Source: Burkholderiaceae bacterium
GTDB taxonomy: Bacteria; Pseudomonadota; Gammaproteobacteria; Burkholderiales; Burkholderiaceae
Length of the DNA stretch: 6,227 nt
Assembly (NCBI GenBank): GCA_030151165.1
Contig: JASLEM010000312.1
Span: forward strand, 1 to 6,227
Direction: 5' to 3'
The position numbers and the translations under genes were made by a program. How positions within the stretch are numbered: the first letter of the stretch is position 1; each line of letters opens with the position of its first letter. This document shows, one piece after another, positions 5,519 to 6,227 of the stretch. Under the pieces are notes generated by a model. The model searched no databases. It saw only the letters and a program-made list of their open reading frames with translations, and was not told the DNA's origin.

Positions 5519-5651
5519 CTCTCAGGCAGCTTCGATCGAGGGCACTAGGGCACGCAGTGTGCCGGATGAGCATCGATCCGGAGCGTAACGCCGCGCGGCG
5601 TTACGCTCCGTTTCACCACCTGCGTTTTTCGCAGCAGCTCGGAGCGCTTCC
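5519..5651. promoter_or_regulatory. Dyad-rich spacer between the thiolase gene and the maoC-like gene
   Basis: This 133-bp non-coding spacer contains at least four inverted repeats: GGCAC/GTGCC (5549-5553 with 5559-5563), CCGGAT/ATCCGG (5562-5567 with 5576-5581), the 32-bp palindrome (5579-5610), and CTGCG/CGCAG around five T (5620-5634). The second shares bases with both the first and the palindrome, so they cannot all form together. The spacer is the likely place for an end, attenuation point or new start of transcription. No clear promoter boxes were found. Confidence 0.4.
5579..5610. repeat. Perfect 32-bp palindrome (14-bp stem with CGCG loop)
   Basis: Every base from 5579 pairs with its mirror base down from 5610, with the centre between 5594 and 5595. 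The half-site is CGGAGCGTAACGCCGC. It lies 41 bp beyond the thiolase stop on the minus strand, where it would form a very stable RNA hairpin. No T run follows on the minus strand, but TTT follows on the plus strand. It could be a terminator-like or 3'-protecting hairpin, a dispersed element, or a protein-binding site. The symmetry is seen directly; the role is inferred. Confidence 0.65.
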
Positions 5652-6227
5652 TCAGAGCAGTTCGACGGCCATCGCCGTCGCTTCGCCGCCGCCGATGCAC
5701 AGCGCCGCGACGCCGCGCTTCTTCCCCTGCTTGCGCAGCGCGCCCAGCAGCGTGACGACGATGCGCGCGCCCGACGCGCCGATCGGGTGGCCCAGCGCGC
5801 AGGCACCGCCGTGGACGTTGACGATGTCGTGCGACAGGTCGAACTCGGTCATCGCGGCCATCGTGACGGCGGCGAAGGCCTCGTTGACTTCCCACAGGTC
5901 GACGGAGTCCTTCGTCCAGCCCGTCTTGGCCAGCACCTTGGTGATGGCGCCGGCCGGGGCCGTGGCGAACCACTCGGGCGCCTGCGCGTGCACGGCGTGG
6001 CCGGCGATGCGGGCGATCGGCTTCGCGCCGAACTTCGCGGCGTCCGACTCGCGCATCAGCACCAGCGCCGCGGCGCCGTCCGAGATGCTCGAGGCGTTGG
6101 CGGCGGTGATCGTGCCGTCCTTCTTGAACGCGGGCTTGAGCGACGGGATCTTGTCGAGCTTGGCCTTGAACGGCTGCTCGTCGAACTTGACGACGGTGTC
6201 GCCGGCCTTGCCCTGCATCGTGACGGG
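5652..6227 (-). CDS. Thiolase (acetyl-CoA C-acyltransferase family), C-terminal part, 5' end outside window
   Basis: Thiolases cleave 3-ketoacyl-CoA with CoA (last step of beta-oxidation) or condense acetyl-CoA units. The 191 residues here are roughly the second half of a protein normally about 390-400 long. The frame is open through the right edge (PVT precedes the first visible Met), so the Met at 6218 is internal and not a start. Visible C-terminal hallmarks are ISDGAAALVLM, VNEAFAAVTM, GGACALGHPIGASGAR with the active-site His, and LCIGGGEATAMA with the second active-site Cys. The nucleophilic Cys of the N-terminal half is outside the window. The usual annotation of such sequences is acetyl-CoA C-acyltransferase; whether it is catabolic (FadA-like) or biosynthetic (AtoB/PhaA-like) is undecided. 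The MaoC hydratase downstream and the acyl-CoA dehydrogenase further on favour a fatty-acyl-CoA role. Confidence 0.93.
   Translation of the reverse strand, partial: PVTMQGKAGDTVVKFDEQPFKAKLDKIPSLKPAFKKDGTITAANASSISDGAAALVLMRESDAAKFGAKPIARIAGHAVHAQAPEWFATAPAGAITKVLAKTGWTKDSVDLWEVNEAFAAVTMAAMTEFDLSHDIVNVHGGACALGHPIGASGARIVVTLLGALRKQGKKRGVAALCIGGGEATAMAVELL

Noticed and set aside
4016..5548. Plus-strand open frame of 510 codons opposite the SDR, membrane-protein and maoC-like genes
   Set aside because: It has the same antisense-shadow composition and no conserved motif, and the opposite strand holds supported genes with ribosome sites and family signatures.
5652..6218. Complete 188-residue thiolase-like protein starting at the Met at 6218
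   Set aside because: The frame stays open through the window edge with family-like residues (PVT) before that Met, and half of the thiolase fold would be missing. It is a window truncation, not a short gene.

Overview
The window is very GC-rich (roughly 70% G+C by eye). All of the genes I can support lie on the minus strand, so transcription runs from position 6227 down to position 1. The gene set includes an M13 metallopeptidase with a Sec signal peptide, a ubiquinone-pathway chorismate lyase, and fatty-acyl-CoA enzymes. GC-rich dyads sit between the genes. Together these point to a high-GC Gram-negative proteobacterium. I favour a Xanthomonadales-like genome (Lysobacter/Luteimonas type), with Burkholderiales as the main alternative. 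This assignment is inference only.

In transcription order the layout is as follows. The C-terminal 191 codons of a thiolase (acetyl-CoA C-acyltransferase type) enter from the right edge. A 133-bp gap packed with dyads follows, including a perfect 32-bp palindrome. Next come three closely spaced genes: a MaoC-type hotdog hydratase, an unnamed four-helix inner-membrane protein, and a short-chain dehydrogenase of the C-factor/sniffer type. After an 87-bp gap there is a complete acyl-CoA dehydrogenase. After a further gap with small hairpins comes ubiC (chorismate pyruvate-lyase). A 368-bp non-coding stretch with several dyads, one of them REP-like, separates ubiC from the N-terminal 470 residues of a PepO-type M13 endopeptidase, which runs off the left edge.

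The thiolase, MaoC hydratase, SDR and acyl-CoA dehydrogenase supply, at the level of enzyme class, the four steps of a beta-oxidation-like cycle. The SDR is not of an obvious 3-hydroxyacyl-CoA dehydrogenase type, so a complete cycle is not proven. UbiC makes 4-hydroxybenzoate for ubiquinone, which is the acceptor for electrons that acyl-CoA dehydrogenases release through ETF. That link is metabolic plausibility, not evidence of co-regulation. PepO looks independent.

I see no mobile element, CRISPR array, tRNA or rRNA, and no convincing novel multi-gene system. The least explained items are the unnamed membrane protein, the dyad-rich thiolase-maoC gap and the REP-like element upstream of pepO.
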